A DNA stretch of 64,000 nt from an uncultured Granulosicoccus sp. (GTDB lineage Bacteria; Pseudomonadota; Gammaproteobacteria; Granulosicoccales; Granulosicoccaceae): positions 62,001 through 126,000 of the forward strand of contig CANLXI010000013.1 in the NCBI GenBank assembly GCA_947495035.1, given 5' to 3'. This document shows, piece after piece, positions 47,327 through 56,700 of this stretch (positions within the stretch are counted from its first letter, which is position 1; every line of letters begins with the position of its first letter). Below the pieces are notes generated by a model. The model saw only the letters and a program-made list of their open reading frames with translations, was not told the origin of the DNA and did no database searches. Both the position numbers and the translations under genes were made by a program.

Positions 47327-49867
47327 ATGAATTCCACAAACAGGAGTACAGCCGCCGAACTGCCGGGTACTGCTCAGGCAATGGTAACCGTCGACGATAT
47401 CTGGACAGACGATCGGATTGCGTTGGAGAACGACAAGGATGCCCTGAGGCAGTCAGTGATCGATCATTTCGGTCGGACGCTGGGTCGAGACATCGATCAC
47501 GCCGCTGCGCACTTTCTCTACAAGGCGGTAGCGCTGAGCGTGCGTGATCGAATGATGGAGCGCTGGCTGGCAACTCGCCAGGCAGTGGAGTCCGGCGTTC
47601 AACGGCATACCTGCTATCTGTCCATGGAGTATCTGATGGGGCGGGCACTGCGCAACGCCGTGCACAATCTGGATCTGCAGGATGAACTCGGGAAGGCACT
47701 GGAGGAACTCGGCCTCACGCTGGAGCAGACCGAACAACTGGAAGCCGATGCCGGTCTGGGCAACGGCGGGCTGGGGCGTCTGGCCGCCTGCTTTCTGGAC
47801 AGTTGTGCCTCCCTGGCTCTGCCGGTCACCGGCTACGGCTTGCGTTATCGCTATGGCATGTTCCGGCAGTCCATCGACAAGGGGTTCCAGATAGAGCGCC
47901 CCGACAGCTGGCTCAGTGAGGGGCATGTGTGGGAACTGGAAAGACCGGAGCTGAGCTGTCGGGTGCGTTTCGGCGGGCGCGTCGACCTGATCACCGAGCT
48001 CAATGGCAACATCATTCATCGCTGGGTCGATACCGATGACGTTCGCGCCGTACCGTTCGATGTACCTGTGCCGGGCCATGACAACGGCATCGTCAATACC
48101 TTGCGACTGTGGAACTCGTCCGCTACCGATGAGTTCAACCTTCATGAATTCAATGCCGGGGGCTATACCGAAGCGGTGGCTGCCAAGAATGCGGCAGAAA
48201 ACATCACGATGGTGCTCTACCCGAATGATGCCAGTGAAAACGGCAAGGTGCTGCGCTTGCGCCAGCAATACTTTCTGGTATCGGCCAGTCTGCAGGACGC
48301 CCTGCGAATCTGGTTGTTGCACAACGACGGTTTTCAGGGGTTTGCCGACGCCCACTGCTTCCAGCTCAACGATACACATCCCAGTCTTGCCGTTGCCGAA
48401 TTGATGCGTCTGCTGGTCGATGATCACAGACTGTCCTGGGACGAAGCCTGGTCCATCACGACCCGGGTCATGGCCTACACCAATCACACCCTGTTGCCCG
48501 AAGCGCTCGAATGCTGGTCGCTGGACATGATTGGCGCTCTGCTGCCACGGCCGACCGAAATCATCCAGGAAATCAATCGGCGCTTTCTGGAAGAAGTGGA
48601 ACAAGCCATGCCCGGTCAGCTGCAACAACATGCCGAGATGTCCATCGTCTCGTTCGACGCACAGCCGGTGGTGCGCATGGCACACCTGGCGATCGTTGGC
48701 AGTTTTTCCATCAATGGGGTCGCAGCCCTGCATTCGAAGTTGCTCAAGGAAGGCCTGTTTGCCAATTTCAATCGCCTGTGGCCGACCCGGTTCAACAACA
48801 AGACCAATGGCGTGACTCAGCGACGCTGGCTTGCTTACTGCAACCCTGGCATGAAGAGCCTGCTGGACAGCACTCTGGGGGAGTCCTGGACAGGCAGGAT
48901 GGAGCTACTCGAACAACTGGTACCGCTGGCGGATGAACAGGCCTTACAGGCACGATGGCGCGAGGTCAGAAACCGCAACAAGCTGGCATTGGCCAGGCTG
49001 GTTGCCGAGCGCACGGGCATTGAGGTCAGCGCCGACATGCTGTTCGATGTTCAGGTAAAACGCATGCATGAGTACAAACGGCAGCTGCTCTGTACCCTGC
49101 ATGCGGTTCATGTCTATCTGGATCTGCTGGACGGTCAGGATCATGTTCCCCGGCTTGTCCTGATTGCCGGCAAGGCTGCGCCCGGTTATTACATGGCGAA
49201 ATCGATCATCAAGCTGATCAACAATGTTGCCAGTGTCATCAATGGCGACAAGCGCACTACCGACAGGCTCAAGCTGGTTTTTCTGCCGGACTACAATGTA
49301 TCCGCCATGGAGGTGATCTGTCCCGCAGCCGATCTGTCCGAGCAGGTGTCCACCGCGGGCAAGGAGGCTTCCGGTACGGGCAACATGAAGTTCATGATGA
49401 ACGGTGCGGTGACCATCGGTACCCTGGATGGTGCCAATGTCGAGATACTGGAGGCTGTCGGCAGTGAGAATTTCTTCCAGTTCGGATTGTCGGTAGACCA
49501 GGTGGATGGTGTCAGGCAGGGGTATGCACCATCCAGGATCATTGCCGGGGATGCACGGCTGACACGTATTTTCGAGGCATTTGACAGCGGTTTGTTCGAT
49601 GCCGGTGAGGCGGAACTGGTACGCGGTGTCATCGACGCTGCGCGCAGCCCTCATGATGCCTGGCTGACAGTTGCCGACTTGCCGGATTATCTGGACAGTC
49701 AGCAGCAGGTCGAAGCCGCCTGGCAGGATACCGCTGGCTGGACACGCAAGAGCATCATGAATACTGCCTGTAGTGCCCGGTTCTCGACGGATCGCACCAT
49801 GCAGGACTACAACCGGGATATCTGGCGTCTGCAGCCCATCGAATTGCCAGACCGGGAGACAATCTGA
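47327..49867 (+). CDS. glgP: Glycogen/starch/alpha-glucan phosphorylase
   Basis: GlgP releases glucose-1-phosphate from glycogen chains using phosphate and PLP. The protein has 846 residues from ATG 47327 (a GTG at 47297 would add 10). Family landmarks are HTCYLSMEYLMGRALRNAV (about residue 85), ADAGLGNGGLGRLAACFLDS, the phosphate/substrate region QLNDTHPSLAVAELMRLL, KRMHEYKRQLL and the PLP-lysine motif EASGTGNMKFMMNGAV (about residue 685). glgX follows 2 bases later, so debranching and phosphorolysis are co-expressed. Confidence 0.96.
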   Translation: MNSTNRSTAAELPGTAQAMVTVDDIWTDDRIALENDKDALRQSVIDHFGRTLGRDIDHAAAHFLYKAVALSVRDRMMERWLATRQAVESGVQRHTCYLSMEYLMGRALRNAVHNLDLQDELGKALEELGLTLEQTEQLEADAGLGNGGLGRLAACFLDSCASLALPVTGYGLRYRYGMFRQSIDKGFQIERPDSWLSEGHVWELERPELSCRVRFGGRVDLITELNGNIIHRWVDTDDVRAVPFDVPVPGHDNGIVNTLRLWNSSATDEFNLHEFNAGGYTEAVAAKNAAENITMVLYPNDASENGKVLRLRQQYFLVSASLQDALRIWLLHNDGFQGFADAHCFQLNDTHPSLAVAELMRLLVDDHRLSWDEAWSITTRVMAYTNHTLLPEALECWSLDMIGALLPRPTEIIQEINRRFLEEVEQAMPGQLQQHAEMSIVSFDAQPVVRMAHLAIVGSFSINGVAALHSKLLKEGLFANFNRLWPTRFNNKTNGVTQRRWLAYCNPGMKSLLDSTLGESWTGRMELLEQLVPLADEQALQARWREVRNRNKLALARLVAERTGIEVSADMLFDVQVKRMHEYKRQLLCTLHAVHVYLDLLDGQDHVPRLVLIAGKAAPGYYMAKSIIKLINNVASVINGDKRTTDRLKLVFLPDYNVSAMEVICPAADLSEQVSTAGKEASGTGNMKFMMNGAVTIGTLDGANVEILEAVGSENFFQFGLSVDQVDGVRQGYAPSRIIAGDARLTRIFEAFDSGLFDAGEAELVRGVIDAARSPHDAWLTVADLPDYLDSQQQVEAAWQDTAGWTRKSIMNTACSARFSTDRTMQDYNRDIWRLQPIELPDRETI

Positions 49868-49869
49868 CA

Positions 49870-51990
49870 ATGCTTGACGGGTGCAATTGGCCGCTGGGAG
49901 CTACCAGCGATGGCAAGGGCGTGAATTTCGCGCTGTTCTCGAGACATGCGAGCCGTGTCGAACTCTGCTTGTTCGACAGTACGGGGGAGCAGGAAGTACA
50001 GCGACTGGAGTTGCCTGCGTGCACGGACAACGTCTGGCACGGTTACCTGCCGGGCATCCGACCGGGAGCCTTGTATGGTTACCGGGTGCATGGACCCTAT
50101 GAGCCGACCAATGGTCACCGTTTCAACCCGCACAAGCTTCTGCTGGACCCCTACGCCCGCCGGTTGCACGGGAAACTGATCTGGAACGATGCGAATTTCG
50201 GCTATATTCGAGGGCATGCAGATCTGGATCTGTCCTTCGACCAGCGAGACAGTTCTCCCTTCGTACCCAAGAGCGTGGTTGTGCCTGCCCATGCACGCAA
50301 CCATCGCAAACACGCACCGCACCTGAACCAGAGTGGTGAACGCCGGCAACGACCGTCACTGTGTGATTCGGTCATCTATGAAGCACACGTCAAGGGAATC
50401 AGCGCACTGCAGAAGCAGATACCCGCGGCACGTCGTGGTACCTACAAGGCGCTGGGAAGCAAGGCGGTTCTGTCGCATCTGAAAAAGCTGGGCGTGACCG
50501 CGCTGGAGCTGCTGCCGGTGCATGCCTTTCCCGACGACGAGTTTCTGGTGAAGAAGGAACTGGTGAATTACTGGGGATATCAGAGTCTGGGTTTTCTCTC
50601 TCCGGATTCACGCTATGCCTTTACCGATGATGCGGTGGCCGAGTTCAGGGACATGGTCAAGGCGGTGCACAAGGCTGGCATGGAAGTGTTTCTGGATGTG
50701 GTCTACAACCACACGGCAGAGGGTAACGAGCAGGGGCCAACCTTGTGTTACAGAGGGATAGACAATCTGTCCTACTATCGCCTGGAGCGCAATCCGCGTT
50801 ATTACGTCAATGACAGTGGCACGGGCAACACCTTTGCGCTCGAGAATCCCCGGGTGCTGCAGCTGGTCATGGACAGCTTGAGGTTCTGGGCCAACGACAT
50901 GGAGGTCGATGGATTTCGCTTCGATCTCGCCTCCATTCTCGGACGCGAGCTGCATGGATTCGAACGAGGCTCAGGCTTCTTCGATGCCGTGGCACAGGAT
51001 CCACAGTTGGCCGATGTGAGGCTGATAGCGGAACCCTGGGATATCGGCCCGGGCGGCTATCAGCTGGGGCAGTTTCCACCACGATGGTCGGAGTGGAATG
51101 ATCAGTTCCGTGATACAGCCCGGCGATTCTGGAATTCCGGAGCGGACGTTCTGCCGGATTTTTCCGATCGTCTCCTGGGCAGCAGTTCGCTGTTCGAGTG
51201 GCAGGGTCGCACTCCGTCAGCCACGGTGAACTTCATTACCGCACATGACGGCTTCACCCTGCGCGACACGGTGAGTTATCTGCACAAGCACAATGAGGCC
51301 AATGGTGAGGGCAATCGCGATGGTCACAGCAGCAATCATTCGAACAACCATGGTGTTGAGGGTGATAGCGATGATCCGGCCATCAATCAGCTCAGGGCGC
51401 GACAACAACGCAATCTGTTGAGCACCTTGTTCCTCTCTCAGGGGACGCCCATGTTGCTGGGTGGAGACGAGCGCAATCGCACTCAGCGTGGCAACAACAA
51501 TGCCTATTGCCAGGACAATGCCACGACCTGGATCGACTGGACGGATACACCGGAAGCGCAGCAGCTGCAGGTGTTTACCCAGCGCCTGATTGCCTTGCGC
51601 AGAAACCAGCCCGTACTGCGACGACCCTGGTATCTGCATGGCGAACATCGCTCTGCGAGTTGCGCTCTTCCCGATGTCGTGTGGTTGAACAAGACGGCAA
51701 ACGCGATGAGCGAAGCGGACTGGCATTGTCTCAATGGCGGATTTGTCGGACTGCAATTGATGGGAGACGCCATTCCGGCAGGGCAGTCGATCGAACCGTC
51801 GGATACCTTGCTGTTGCTGTTCAACGGCAGTGACAAGGAAGTGGACTTTCCTCTCGAAGCCGAACAGCTGGCAGGTACACGGTGGGTTGTCGAGATCGAT
51901 ACGGCGCAGCCGGAACAGGGAGCGATCGAAGTCAGCGGCAATCAAGTCTGCCAGTCTCGGAGCGTGGTGGTGTTGCGCTTCTGCCCTTGA
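49870..51990 (+). CDS. glgX: Glycogen debranching enzyme
   Basis: GlgX hydrolyses alpha-1,6 branches left after phosphorylase action. The 706 residues have an N-terminal CBM48 domain (WPLGATSDGKGVNFALFSRHA) and a GH13 isoamylase-type barrel with EVFLDVVYNHTAEGNEQGP, the nucleophile in DGFRFDLASILG, the acid Glu in LIAEPWDIGPGGYQ and NFITAHDGFTLRD. The length and order match E. coli GlgX. It is the last gene of the glgP-glgX operon. Confidence 0.95.
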   Translation: MLDGCNWPLGATSDGKGVNFALFSRHASRVELCLFDSTGEQEVQRLELPACTDNVWHGYLPGIRPGALYGYRVHGPYEPTNGHRFNPHKLLLDPYARRLHGKLIWNDANFGYIRGHADLDLSFDQRDSSPFVPKSVVVPAHARNHRKHAPHLNQSGERRQRPSLCDSVIYEAHVKGISALQKQIPAARRGTYKALGSKAVLSHLKKLGVTALELLPVHAFPDDEFLVKKELVNYWGYQSLGFLSPDSRYAFTDDAVAEFRDMVKAVHKAGMEVFLDVVYNHTAEGNEQGPTLCYRGIDNLSYYRLERNPRYYVNDSGTGNTFALENPRVLQLVMDSLRFWANDMEVDGFRFDLASILGRELHGFERGSGFFDAVAQDPQLADVRLIAEPWDIGPGGYQLGQFPPRWSEWNDQFRDTARRFWNSGADVLPDFSDRLLGSSSLFEWQGRTPSATVNFITAHDGFTLRDTVSYLHKHNEANGEGNRDGHSSNHSNNHGVEGDSDDPAINQLRARQQRNLLSTLFLSQGTPMLLGGDERNRTQRGNNNAYCQDNATTWIDWTDTPEAQQLQVFTQRLIALRRNQPVLRRPWYLHGEHRSASCALPDVVWLNKTANAMSEADWHCLNGGFVGLQLMGDAIPAGQSIEPSDTLLLLFNGSDKEVDFPLEAEQLAGTRWVVEIDTAQPEQGAIEVSGNQVCQSRSVVVLRFCP

Positions 51991-51998
51991 GTGGCTGA

Positions 51999-52034
51999 TA
52001 TAATCCGGGGCGGTAAAGTCAGCCATTTGCGGAG
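51999..52034 (+). promoter_or_regulatory. -10-like TATAAT and ribosome site before the truncated membrane gene
   Basis: A perfect TATAAT lies at 51999-52004, just after glgX, with only weak -35 candidates upstream. A GGAG ribosome site at 52031-52034 precedes ATG 52038. This suggests the short membrane gene can be expressed independently of glgPX. Confidence 0.4.
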
Positions 52035-52037
52035 AAC

Positions 52038-52793
52038 ATGAAGTCCAAGTTGCCGGCGTCGCACCTGTTTCGCCAATTTCTGCTGTTCGCGTTGACACTG
52101 GTGTTTCTGCTTACCGTGATCCGGGCAGCCTATGCGCTGTGGCAGTTCTCCAGAATCGAGGTGACGGATGCCACGGTCATGCCGCTGTTCATACAGGGGC
52201 TGAGGTTTGATCTGGCACTGGTCGGGATCATCTGTATCGTGCCGCTGATTCTGGGTGGCGTGCTGGCAATGATGACCCGGACCCGCCCCCTGGCCAAGTT
52301 CCTGATTACCGGATTCATGCTGGGGGGGCTGTTGCTGGTGATGCTGACAGAGCTGATTACTCCCTGGTTTCTGGAAACCCGCGGGCTGCGGCCCGATGTG
52401 CAACTGCTGAGCAGCATCGAGCAGCCGGCCAGTATCGTGAAAACACTGCTGGCTGAACAGGCCGTGCCACTGGTGGTTGCCGCCTTCCTGTGTCTGCTGA
52501 TCCTGATCGCCTTCTGGGGGCGTATGGAAGTGCGTCGCTTTCTGCGCTATCGGCTGTCGGTACCGGGTGCATTGATGCTGTCCTCTGTCGGCGGTGTGTT
52601 GTGTGTTCTGGCCATCAGCTCATCCACCAATCCGGCACAGTTTGCGCTGTCACCGGCTGATGCAGCGATCAGCACGGATGTCACCATAAATGATCTTGCG
52701 ATGAATTCCGCCTACAAGCTGCTGTACTCCCTTGTGTGGAGCAGTCCGCCAGTGGTGCAGGCCACCGGCGAAGAGATGCGAAGCCTGCCGTAG
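52038..52793 (+). CDS. Membrane protein resembling an LTA synthase-type enzyme without its sulfatase domain
   Basis: This 251-residue protein has about five hydrophobic segments (for example FLLFALTLVFLLTVI, LALVGIICIVPLILGGVL, GFMLGGLLLVMLTELI and LVVAAFLCLLILIAF). The PLFIQGLRFDLALVG segment and the late INDLAMNSAYKLLYSL segment resemble the membrane half of LTA synthase/MdoB-like phosphoglycerol transferases, where they precede a periplasmic sulfatase-fold catalytic domain of about 350 residues. That domain is absent: the frame ends at TAG 52793, and no matching sequence follows in any frame before the kinase gene. It may be a truncated pseudogene or a stand-alone membrane protein. The ribosome site looks intact. 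Confidence 0.65.
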   Translation: MKSKLPASHLFRQFLLFALTLVFLLTVIRAAYALWQFSRIEVTDATVMPLFIQGLRFDLALVGIICIVPLILGGVLAMMTRTRPLAKFLITGFMLGGLLLVMLTELITPWFLETRGLRPDVQLLSSIEQPASIVKTLLAEQAVPLVVAAFLCLLILIAFWGRMEVRRFLRYRLSVPGALMLSSVGGVLCVLAISSSTNPAQFALSPADAAISTDVTINDLAMNSAYKLLYSLVWSSPPVVQATGEEMRSLP

Positions 52794-52805
52794 CAGTTAC
52801 TTTCT

Positions 52806-52823
52806 CCAGGTGGGTCCACCTGG
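52806..52823. promoter_or_regulatory. 18-bp inverted repeat before the CHASE kinase gene
   Basis: CCAGGTGG and CCACCTGG are separated by two bases, 25 bases before the kinase ATG. The very short loop suits a dimeric protein-binding site better than a terminator. Regulator unknown. Confidence 0.45.
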
Positions 52824-52847
52824 TGCGTTACTTGCGGTAATGCCCGC

Positions 52848-54656
52848 ATGATCGATGCGGGCTTCAGATGGAGAACTAACGGCAACGGCCAGCTGGCCTT
52901 GCCCGCTGCCGTGTGTCTGGTGGGATTGATTCTGACGGCGTTTGCCGTGAACACCGTGTATCGCAATATCCACAGAGAGCGGATGGAGGAATTCGCACGT
53001 CGCAGCGATGTGCTGGCCTCGCGCATTGGTGATGCACTGGAGAACCAGAAGTTGCTGCTGAGAGGTGTTCGCTCTCTTCATGAAGGCGCGGAGTATGTCA
53101 GCAGGCGAGATTTCCAGGCGTACCTGGAATCGATCGATCTGGAGAACAGTTTCCCCGAAGTTTTCGCTGTTGGCTGGGTGCCACGCGTACCGCACCATAT
53201 CCTGCACGAATTCATCCGCTCGGTGCGCAGCGACCGGTCGATCGATGACCAGGGTTATCCTGATTTCACCTTGAAACCCGATGCTGACCGCTACGCGGCA
53301 GAGCATCATGTATTGACCTATCTGCATCCCATGGAGGGCAAACGCTGGATGCTCGGTTACGACCTCACCTTCAGTGCCGAGCGTCTGCTGACTCTGGAAC
53401 AGGCACGAGACTCGGGAGAATTCGCGATGAGTCCACCGCTCGTCATGACGCGGGAGGAGCCGACTGCCAAGGGCTTTCTTCTGATGCTACCCACCTACGG
53501 CGATGTCGAGCCGGAGAATCTGGCGCAGCGCCGACAGCATTATCGCGGCATGTTGTTGGGCATATTCCGCCATGAAAAGTTGCTCGAACCATTTGCCCTG
53601 GATCAGTTCACGGCCGTCGCCATCCGCGACATCACGGATGCCAGGGGGGCGGAAGACACCGCGTCAATCCAGCCATTCTACCAGGACGGCCAAACCGTCT
53701 CTGGTGCAAGCACACTGTTCAGGCGTATCAAGGGAGGAGGCGGACGTGAGTGGCAGCTGGCGGTGTCTCTTGGCCCGCATGCCCTGGCGCAGCTCAAGAG
53801 CTCGGCACAACTCTGGCTGATTGCCATCTGTGCTCTGGCCATCACTGCTCTGGCAGGCTTCTGTACCGGCAGACTGGTGGCGTCGAGAAATCGTGCTCTG
53901 CATCGTACCGGGATTCTGAGCGGAGATCTCCGGTTTGCCAGGCAACGCCTGCAACGGAGCGACGACGAGCTGCGACACTTTGCTCATGTGACCTCACACG
54001 ACCTGCAGTTGTCGGTACGCAACGTCGACCTGTCAGTGACACTGCTCGAGAATGTACTGAATACGCGCATGACTTCGCCGGTCAGGGAAAACCTGGACCA
54101 ACTGCATGCGGCATCATCACGGCTGCACAAGCTGGCGGACGACCTGCACGACCTGGCAAGGATCGGTCGTGAAAACCGGCAATTCGAGTGCGTTGATCTG
54201 AACCAGGTATTTGCGCTTGTGCAGGCTCGGCTGGCACCCTTGATCGAGGAAGCTCAGGCCAGCATCGACATCGGCAGCTTGCCGCAGCTTGCGGGCGATC
54301 GATTGCAATTGGAGCTGCTGGTGCACAAACTGATGAGCAATGCCATCCAGTATCGCTCAAGGGCACGCAGCTTGACGATCAGGATCGAGGCCAGACTGAT
54401 AGATGCACAATGGCAGATCACCGTTGCCGATAATGGCATCGGCATCGCGGAGCGTTTCCATGACAAGGTGTTCGAGCCGTTCCAGCGATTGCACCAGCAT
54501 GACGATATCGTCGGTACCGGGTTGGGGCTGCACATCTGCCGGCAGATTGCCGAATGCCATGCAGGGCAGATCGGCATAGTCAGTTCCAGCGAGGCAGGAA
54601 GCACGTTTGCAATCTGCCTGCCGGCGAACGAAGTGTCTCTCGACAAGGCGGCCTGA
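52848..54656 (+). CDS. CHASE-domain sensor histidine kinase
   Basis: This 602-residue inner-membrane sensor kinase has a first membrane helix at about 18-38 (LALPAAVCLVGLILTAFAV) and a periplasmic CHASE domain at about 75-265 (FAVGWVPRVPHHI, FTLKPDADRYAAEHHVLTYL, GYDLTFSAERL). A second helix is at about 318-342, followed by a phytochrome-type HisKA with the phospho-acceptor His in HFAHVTSHDLQLSVRNV. The HATPase_c domain has the N box LVHKLMSNAIQYRS, the G1 box VADNGIGIAE and the G2 box GTGLGLHICRQIAE. CHASE domains bind small extracellular ligands. No response regulator is adjacent, so it is an orphan kinase. Its 3' end converges on the GH16 gene, 18 bases apart. Confidence 0.9.
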   Translation: MIDAGFRWRTNGNGQLALPAAVCLVGLILTAFAVNTVYRNIHRERMEEFARRSDVLASRIGDALENQKLLLRGVRSLHEGAEYVSRRDFQAYLESIDLENSFPEVFAVGWVPRVPHHILHEFIRSVRSDRSIDDQGYPDFTLKPDADRYAAEHHVLTYLHPMEGKRWMLGYDLTFSAERLLTLEQARDSGEFAMSPPLVMTREEPTAKGFLLMLPTYGDVEPENLAQRRQHYRGMLLGIFRHEKLLEPFALDQFTAVAIRDITDARGAEDTASIQPFYQDGQTVSGASTLFRRIKGGGGREWQLAVSLGPHALAQLKSSAQLWLIAICALAITALAGFCTGRLVASRNRALHRTGILSGDLRFARQRLQRSDDELRHFAHVTSHDLQLSVRNVDLSVTLLENVLNTRMTSPVRENLDQLHAASSRLHKLADDLHDLARIGRENRQFECVDLNQVFALVQARLAPLIEEAQASIDIGSLPQLAGDRLQLELLVHKLMSNAIQYRSRARSLTIRIEARLIDAQWQITVADNGIGIAERFHDKVFEPFQRLHQHDDIVGTGLGLHICRQIAECHAGQIGIVSSSEAGSTFAICLPANEVSLDKAA

Positions 54657-54674
54657 ACAGGGTTCAAGCGAGAA

Positions 54675-55541
54675 TCAGCTGTTGCAGGAGCCGTTGTCAG
54701 TCCACGCCCTGACATAATCGATATCGAAACTGGCCGGAAACTCGGTACTGGCGTCTGGCGACCCCGGCCAGCTGCCACCTACCGCCAGGTTCAACAGAAA
54801 GTGTACTGGGCGGGTGTAGTCATCCGGTGTCGGATGTGATGCCATACGCTTGCCGTCCAGATACCAGGTCACTGTTTCGGGCGTCCAGACAACGCTGTAG
54901 AGATGAAAGTCACGGGTCAGGTCGGCTTTCAGGGTGTGGTCAAACGGGAAGGAGGTCAGCTCACCGGTCTGGTTGGTATGCAAGGTGGTGTGGTAGGTAT
55001 TCGGTTGGTGACCCAGACTCTCCATGACATCGATTTCAGGCAGCACCGCGACACCTTCGGGCCATTGCTCGAAACTGGGCAGTAGCCAGAATGCAGACCA
55101 CAAGCCCTGTCCGCCCCGGGGCAATCGTGCACTGACTTCAAAGCGACCGTATTTTTGCGAATAGCTCTTTTCGGTCGTCAGGACGCCTGAAATGTAGGGT
55201 TGTCCGGATACCACGCCACGCAATGCTCTGGGAGTGGGGTTCGCTTCGATGCTGAGAATGCCATCATCGATGGAGAACGGTGACACTCCGTGTTCCTCCG
55301 GGTCGATGTAGAACTGCTGTTCATCATTGATGATGACGTCGCGTGGCCAGATATACCGGGTGCGCCAAAGGCCTTCGCGGGTCGATTCGTTCCAGAGCGA
55401 CAAGGTATCGAAGGGCTCTTCGAAGCTCAAGTCCCAGCAACGGTCATCCAGTATCCGCTTTTCGGACTGGGCATGGGCAGCACCGCCGAGCAGGCTCAGG
55501 GTGACTAGCAGGGCGAATCGTCTGTGACAGGTCATTTTCAT
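54675..55541 (-). CDS. Secreted glycoside hydrolase family 16 (ExoK-like glycanase)
   Basis: This 288-residue secreted beta-glucanase-type enzyme has a signal peptide at residues 1-24 (FALLVTLSLLGGAAHA, cleavage near AHA-QS). The GH16 catalytic motif is intact as LPEIDVMESLG, with the nucleophile and acid/base Glu two and five positions apart from the central Asp. It has GRFEVSARLPRGGQGLWSAFWLLP and a C-terminal FDIDYVRAW strand. In exopolysaccharide clusters such enzymes (for example ExoK of succinoglycan loci) trim polymer length. It follows galE on the same strand. Confidence 0.9.
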   Translation of the reverse strand: MKMTCHRRFALLVTLSLLGGAAHAQSEKRILDDRCWDLSFEEPFDTLSLWNESTREGLWRTRYIWPRDVIINDEQQFYIDPEEHGVSPFSIDDGILSIEANPTPRALRGVVSGQPYISGVLTTEKSYSQKYGRFEVSARLPRGGQGLWSAFWLLPSFEQWPEGVAVLPEIDVMESLGHQPNTYHTTLHTNQTGELTSFPFDHTLKADLTRDFHLYSVVWTPETVTWYLDGKRMASHPTPDDYTRPVHFLLNLAVGGSWPGSPDASTEFPASFDIDYVRAWTDNGSCNS

Positions 55542-55601
55542 GTAGGGAGTATTACCTGTTCCGCCATGCCGGTTGGGCGAAATCAGGGTTACGGTTCAGT
55601 T

Positions 55602-55628
55602 GGCCAGCGAGGGTAGGACTCGCTGGCC
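55602..55628 (-). terminator. Hairpin between galE and the GH16 gene
   Basis: GGCCAGCGAG (55602-55611) and CTCGCTGGCC (55619-55628) form a 10-bp perfect stem with a 7-base loop, 15 bases after the galE stop. It probably ends or attenuates the galE transcript before the GH16 gene. No T-run follows. Confidence 0.55.
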
Positions 55629-55643
55629 TGCGTGAAGTTCGTT

Positions 55644-56657
55644 TCAGGCTGCCGGAGGATGCGCTGAATACCACTGCCATGCATGCCGGATGCTGTCCTT
55701 GATGTCGGCGTGCACCGGTTTCCAGTTCAGCCGGCTCATGGCCAGACTGGCATCGGCCACCAGCTCCGGTGGGTCGCCAGCTCGGCGCGCTACCGTGTTG
55801 TAACCGAAATCGACGCCTGTCACCTGGCGACAGGCGTCGATCACTTCCAGAACGGTATAGCCACGATTGACGCCCAGGTTGAATTGCTCGGCGCCCTCTG
55901 TCGGCGTTTTCTGCATGCGTTCGAAGGCGGCGATATGCGCACTGCACAGATCGTTCACATGGATGTAGTCTCTGATACAGGTACCGTCACGCGTGTCGAA
56001 ATCGTTGCCGAAGACCATGAGATTGGTGTCCGCAGGATTGCCGCCAGCCTGTACGCGCAAGGCTTCAAACAGGATCAGCGGTAGCAGGTGTGTCTCCGGA
56101 TCGTGCCGTTCACCGATGCTGCCGTCTTCAGAGCAACCGGCTGCATTGAAATATCGCAAGGCTATGCTGCGCAGTCCGTAGGCCGGTGCGTAATCCTTGA
56201 GAATCTGTTCGACCATGAGCTTGGACTGCCCATAGGGGTTGATGGGGTTCTGTGGGGTATCTTCGGTAATCGGCAGGGTTGCCGGCTCGCCATAGGTGGC
56301 ACAGGTGGAGGAGAACACCAGCTTCTTCACATCGTTGGCACACATGCTGTCCAGCAGAGACTGGGTGCCCGTGACATTGTTGCGATAATACAATGCTGGC
56401 TCGTGCACCGATTCACCGACATAGGCCAGCGCGGCGAAGTGCATGACAGCCTCGATATCATGTTCCCTGAAGACGGCATGCAGTTTTTCACTGTCGTGCA
56501 GATCGCCTTCGATCAGCGTGCCCGCCGTGACGGCATCGGCATTGCCTCGTTCGAGATTGTCATATATCAGAACGTCAAAACCGCGTTGGTCCAGCATGCG
56601 AACCATGTGCGAACCGATGAAACCGGCGCCTCCGGTAACCAGAATGGATTTGCTCAC
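55644..56657 (-). CDS. galE: UDP-glucose 4-epimerase
   Basis: GalE interconverts UDP-glucose and UDP-galactose using bound NAD+. The 337 residues start with the Rossmann loop ILVTGGAGFIGSHMV and carry the Ser in FSSTCATYGEP and the catalytic Tyr and Lys in NPYGQSKLMVEQ (about 149-153), then RYFNAAGCSEDGSIGE and GTCIRDYIHVNDL. It is the enzyme most likely to supply UDP-galactose to the exopolysaccharide assembly genes that follow upstream on the same strand. Confidence 0.96.
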   Translation of the reverse strand: MSKSILVTGGAGFIGSHMVRMLDQRGFDVLIYDNLERGNADAVTAGTLIEGDLHDSEKLHAVFREHDIEAVMHFAALAYVGESVHEPALYYRNNVTGTQSLLDSMCANDVKKLVFSSTCATYGEPATLPITEDTPQNPINPYGQSKLMVEQILKDYAPAYGLRSIALRYFNAAGCSEDGSIGERHDPETHLLPLILFEALRVQAGGNPADTNLMVFGNDFDTRDGTCIRDYIHVNDLCSAHIAAFERMQKTPTEGAEQFNLGVNRGYTVLEVIDACRQVTGVDFGYNTVARRAGDPPELVADASLAMSRLNWKPVHADIKDSIRHAWQWYSAHPPAA

Positions 56658-56700
56658 GTTGTCTCTCTAATTGTCTTGTAGGTTGTCGCGCCAGCTGGCG

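Noticed and set aside
47453..48733. Minus-strand open frame of 426 codons opposite glgP
   Set aside because: Antisense shadow of glgP; Gln/His-rich composition is typical of reverse-strand frames here.
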